Below, piece by piece: positions 6,833-8,353 of a stretch of DNA of 8,353 bases. This DNA comes from Ilumatobacteraceae bacterium (GTDB lineage Bacteria > Actinomycetota > Acidimicrobiia > Acidimicrobiales > Ilumatobacteraceae), in assembly GCA_025456105.1 (NCBI GenBank), contig JALOLG010000040.1, forward strand, positions 1 through 8,353, given 5' to 3'. Within the stretch, counting starts at the first letter, position 1. Each line of letters opens with the position of its first letter. The notes under the pieces are model-generated. The model saw nothing but the letters and a program-made list of their open reading frames with translations. It did not search any database and was not told where the DNA came from. Position numbers and translations under genes: made by a program.

Positions 6833-6864
6833 TGCAGCTGCACTCACCTGTGATGGCAGCTGCA
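6833..6864 (+). terminator. Hairpin downstream of guaA, possible terminator
   Basis: The arms TGCAGCTGC (6833-6841) and GCAGCTGCA (6856-6864) form a 9-bp stem. Inside, TCAC (6844-6847) pairs with GTGA (6850-6853) across a 2x2 mismatch. It begins 26 nt after the guaA stop. There is no T tract after it, which is common for high-GC actinobacterial hairpin terminators but weakens the call. Each arm contains the self-complementary GCAGCTGC, so the site can also be read as a repeated palindrome such as a protein-binding site. Confidence 0.4.
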
Positions 6865-6944
6865 TCCCGAGCTGCTGGTGGTGGCGATGCGGGGGGACCG
6901 GTCACGGTTCTGCGCCGCGTTCGCAACATGTTCGTAATGATCGA

Positions 6945-6950
6945 TACACT
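6945..6950 (+). promoter_or_regulatory. -10-like element of the NlpC/P60 gene
   Basis: TACACT fits TANNNT and ends 11 nt before ATG 6962. It would start the mRNA only a few bases ahead of the start codon. A palindrome AACATGTT (6925-6932) and two GTTCG copies 11 bp apart (6919-6923 and 6930-6934) lie just upstream, in the -35 region. No clear TTGACA-like -35 is seen. Confidence 0.45.
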
Positions 6951-6961
6951 CCCGTCCGATC

Positions 6962-8161
6962 ATGCGACGTCGGACCCGAGCCCTCCTCGTCGCCGGCGCC
7001 CTCCTCGTGGCGGGCCCGGCGATGCAACCCCACGTGGCGACCGCCCAGACCGTCGACCAGCAGCGCCGCGAGGTCGAGCGCATCGTCGACGAGCTCGAGC
7101 GGCTCGAGGAGCAGTCCGACCTGCTCACCGAGCAGTACAACGTGGCGCTCGGTGACAAGGCCCGCCTCGACGAGGAGGTGGCCGAGGCCGAGCAGCGCGT
7201 GGCCGCCAAGGAGGCCGAGCTGGCCGAGCTGCGCGGCGACCTGGCATCGGTCGCCGTTCGTGCCTTCACCGGGTCGGGCACCGACGTGCTCGGCCCGCTG
7301 TTCAACAGCGCCGACTCCTACACCGACACCCTGCAGCGCGACCAGCTCGCCCGGGTGGCGCTGAGCGTCGGCACGGTCACCACCGACGACCTCGATGCCC
7401 TCGTCGCCGAGCTCGACGACGAGCGCGCCGACCTCGATCGCAAGCGCGAGCAGGTGGCGTCGCTCGCCGAGCAGATCGCGAGCCAGCAGGACGACACCGA
7501 TGCCCTGCGCGCCGAGTACCAGCAGCGGCGCGCCGACGCCGAGGCCCGCCTCGGTCAGCTGATCGCCGAGGAGGAGCAGCGCCGCGCCGAGGAGGCCTAC
7601 CGCCGCCTCGTCGAGCAGACCGCTGCCGCCAACGCGGCGACCAGCAGTGGCGGTGGGAACGGCGGCGGCGGTGGTGGCGGCAACGCCGCCACGCAGGTCG
7701 CAGCACCGGCCGCGCCCGCCGGCGGCGGCGCGTCGACACCTGCCCCGGCACCCGCCGCTCCGGCTCCTGCTCCGACGCCGCCACCGGCCGCGAGCTACCC
7801 GGCGCCGTCCGGGCTCGCCGGCGCGGTCATCAGCGCGGCGCTGGCGCAGGTCGGTGTGCCGTACCGCTACGCCACCTCGAGCCCCGGCGTGGGGTTCGAC
7901 TGCTCCGGTCTCACCCACTACGCCTGGGCGCAGGCCGGGGTGAACCTGCCTCGCAACTCGGCGGCCCAAGCCGGTTCCGTGCCGCGGGTGCCCGTCAGCG
8001 AGGCTCGTCCGGGCGACCTGATCTTCTACTACTCGCCGATCAGCCACGTCGGCATCTACCTCGGCGGTGGCCAGCTCGTGCACGCACCCAACACCGGCAA
8101 GACGGTGTCGGTCGCGAACGTGAACTGGGGCAAGGTCGTCGCCGTCGGCCGGCCGGGCTGA
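6962..8161 (+). CDS. Secreted NlpC/P60 peptidoglycan endopeptidase with N-terminal coiled coil (RipA-like)
   Basis: A 399-residue exported cell-wall hydrolase. Residues 1-28 form a signal peptide (MRRRTR, a hydrophobic core, then 'VATAQ' with probable cleavage after A28). Residues about 31-100 and 140-220 are heptad-like, Glu/Arg/Gln-rich coiled coils separated by a less regular 'FTGSGTDVLGPLFNSADSY' segment. Residues about 222-282 are a low-complexity linker, Gly/Asn-rich then Pro/Ala-rich. The NlpC/P60 domain fills about 285-399, with catalytic Cys314 in 'FDCSGLTHYAWAQAG', His362 in 'SHVGIYLGGG' and third residue His374 in 'VHAPNTG'. Such enzymes cut D-Glu-mDAP bonds in peptide stems, often at septa. 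The coiled coil may regulate activity or bind a divisome partner (FtsEX-like control is known for this architecture; inferred here). ATG 6962 is the only good start, with a -10-like TACACT just upstream. Confidence 0.93.
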   Translation: MRRRTRALLVAGALLVAGPAMQPHVATAQTVDQQRREVERIVDELERLEEQSDLLTEQYNVALGDKARLDEEVAEAEQRVAAKEAELAELRGDLASVAVRAFTGSGTDVLGPLFNSADSYTDTLQRDQLARVALSVGTVTTDDLDALVAELDDERADLDRKREQVASLAEQIASQQDDTDALRAEYQQRRADAEARLGQLIAEEEQRRAEEAYRRLVEQTAAANAATSSGGGNGGGGGGGNAATQVAAPAAPAGGGASTPAPAPAAPAPAPTPPPAASYPAPSGLAGAVISAALAQVGVPYRYATSSPGVGFDCSGLTHYAWAQAGVNLPRNSAAQAGSVPRVPVSEARPGDLIFYYSPISHVGIYLGGGQLVHAPNTGKTVSVANVNWGKVVAVGRPG

Positions 8162-8182
8162 CCGCGCACCACCCGGCACGGC

Positions 8183-8188
8183 TACGGT
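8183..8188 (+). promoter_or_regulatory. -10-like element of the phosphotransferase gene
   Basis: TACGGT, the same hexamer as before the hydrolase gene, ends 8 nt before GTG 8197 and again implies a leaderless mRNA. It lies in the 35-nt gap after the NlpC/P60 stop. No ribosome binding site is visible. Confidence 0.45.
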
Positions 8189-8196
8189 TCCCGCCC

Positions 8197-8353
8197 GTGA
8201 CGATCCCGGGCATCGACGTCGACCCGGTCACGCGCTGGCTCGCCGACCACGTCGAGGGTGCCGTCGCCCCGTTCGAGTTCGCCCTCATCGCCGGCGGTCG
8301 CTCGAACCTCACGTTCGCGGTCACCGGGGCCGACGGTCGCCGCTTCGTGCTGC
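8197..8353 (+). CDS. N-terminal fragment of an APH-like phosphotransferase family protein
   Basis: GTG 8197 opens a frame that runs off the right edge; 52 residues are visible, starting MTIPGIDVDPVTRWLADHV. The stretch 'FALIAGGRSNLTFAVTGADGRRFVL' (about 28-52) matches the nucleotide-binding N-lobe start of the aminoglycoside phosphotransferase/choline-kinase-like family. The 'GG.SN.T' and '.(Y/F)VLR' pattern is typical of the branch related to the N-terminal domain of ACAD10/ACAD11. In actinobacteria that branch often sits beside acyl-CoA dehydrogenases and is usually not a drug-resistance gene. The catalytic HGD and DxD motifs lie outside the window. The start is supported by TACGGT 8 nt upstream and the lack of a ribosome binding site. 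Confidence 0.75.
   Translation, partial: MTIPGIDVDPVTRWLADHVEGAVAPFEFALIAGGRSNLTFAVTGADGRRFVL

Noticed and set aside
5220..6929. A 569-residue minus-strand frame opposite guaA
   Set aside because: guaA is unambiguous with all catalytic motifs. The opposite frame is His/Asp/Arg/Val-rich with no recognisable domain.
6925..6932. LexA (SOS) box at AACATGTT
   Set aside because: The actinobacterial LexA box needs GAAC-N4-GTTC; here only two bases separate AAC and GTT, and the left flank is C rather than G.
6807..6961. A cyclic-di-AMP (ydaO-type) riboswitch before the NlpC/P60 gene
   Set aside because: Such riboswitches often precede actinobacterial cell-wall hydrolase genes, but the conserved riboswitch cores are not visible here. 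The likely promoter at 6945-6950 leaves no room for a leader RNA.
7646..7800. GGC/GGT-rich and CCG/GCT-rich tracts as a possible repeat element
   Set aside because: They are in frame and encode the Gly-rich then Pro/Ala-rich linker between the coiled coil and the catalytic domain, which is normal for secreted cell-wall hydrolases.
8140..8177. Inverted GC-rich sequence around the NlpC/P60 stop as a terminator
   Set aside because: GCCGG and CCGGC can pair, but such short matches are expected by chance in this composition and no stable extended stem or T tract follows.
6902..8179. A 425-residue minus-strand frame opposite the NlpC/P60 gene
   Set aside because: It mirrors the coiled coil and low-complexity linker, giving Gly/Leu/Val/Arg repeats. 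The plus strand has a signal peptide and a complete catalytic triad.

Overview
This is a high-GC, very gene-dense stretch of bacterial chromosome. It carries nine protein-coding genes, two cut by the window edges, with almost no intergenic DNA. The composition, GTG starts, leaderless-type promoters and gene families (RipA-like NlpC/P60 hydrolase with coiled coil, MFS_3 exporter, ACAD-type APH kinase) suggest an actinobacterium. My best guess is an Acidimicrobiia/Ilumatobacter-like lineage, but no rRNA or other marker here proves it. I see no phage, IS element, CRISPR array, tRNA, toxin-antitoxin or defence locus.

Layout, left to right: (1) the C-terminal end of an M16-type zinc peptidase homologue (+, ends 283); (2) an MFS_3-type exporter (-, 253-1617); (3) a 55-residue unknown protein (+, 1634-1801) followed closely by a Nudix hydrolase of the CoA-pyrophosphatase type (+, 1827-2495); (4) a PLP-dependent group II amino-acid decarboxylase homologue (-, 2479-3891); (5) an alpha/beta hydrolase with an epoxide-hydrolase-like Asp nucleophile (+, 3916-4860); (6) a small secreted/membrane-anchored protein (-, 4839-5210); (7) GMP synthase guaA (+, 5235-6806); (8) a secreted NlpC/P60 peptidoglycan hydrolase with a coiled coil (+, 6962-8161); (9) the start of an APH-like phosphotransferase (+, from 8197).

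The first two thirds alternate strand almost gene by gene. Convergent genes overlap tail to tail three times (31, 17 and 22 bp), and divergent genes start only 16-24 bp apart. In two divergent gaps (3892-3915 and 5211-5234) the start codons on the two strands are exactly 25 bp apart. Each gap holds two back-to-back -10-like hexamers sharing one central TA, so each looks like a single bidirectional promoter driving leaderless mRNAs both ways. Several other genes show the same TANNNT-N6-8-start layout.

Functionally the genes are mostly housekeeping (purine synthesis, cell-wall remodelling, nucleotide/CoA clean-up) plus small-molecule metabolism. The most notable protein-level point is the decarboxylase: by alignment from memory, the catalytic-loop Tyr of aromatic amino-acid decarboxylases is His (residue 342) here. 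That could alter the reaction. I do not see an obvious new multi-gene system; the promoter architecture and this active-site change are the best leads.
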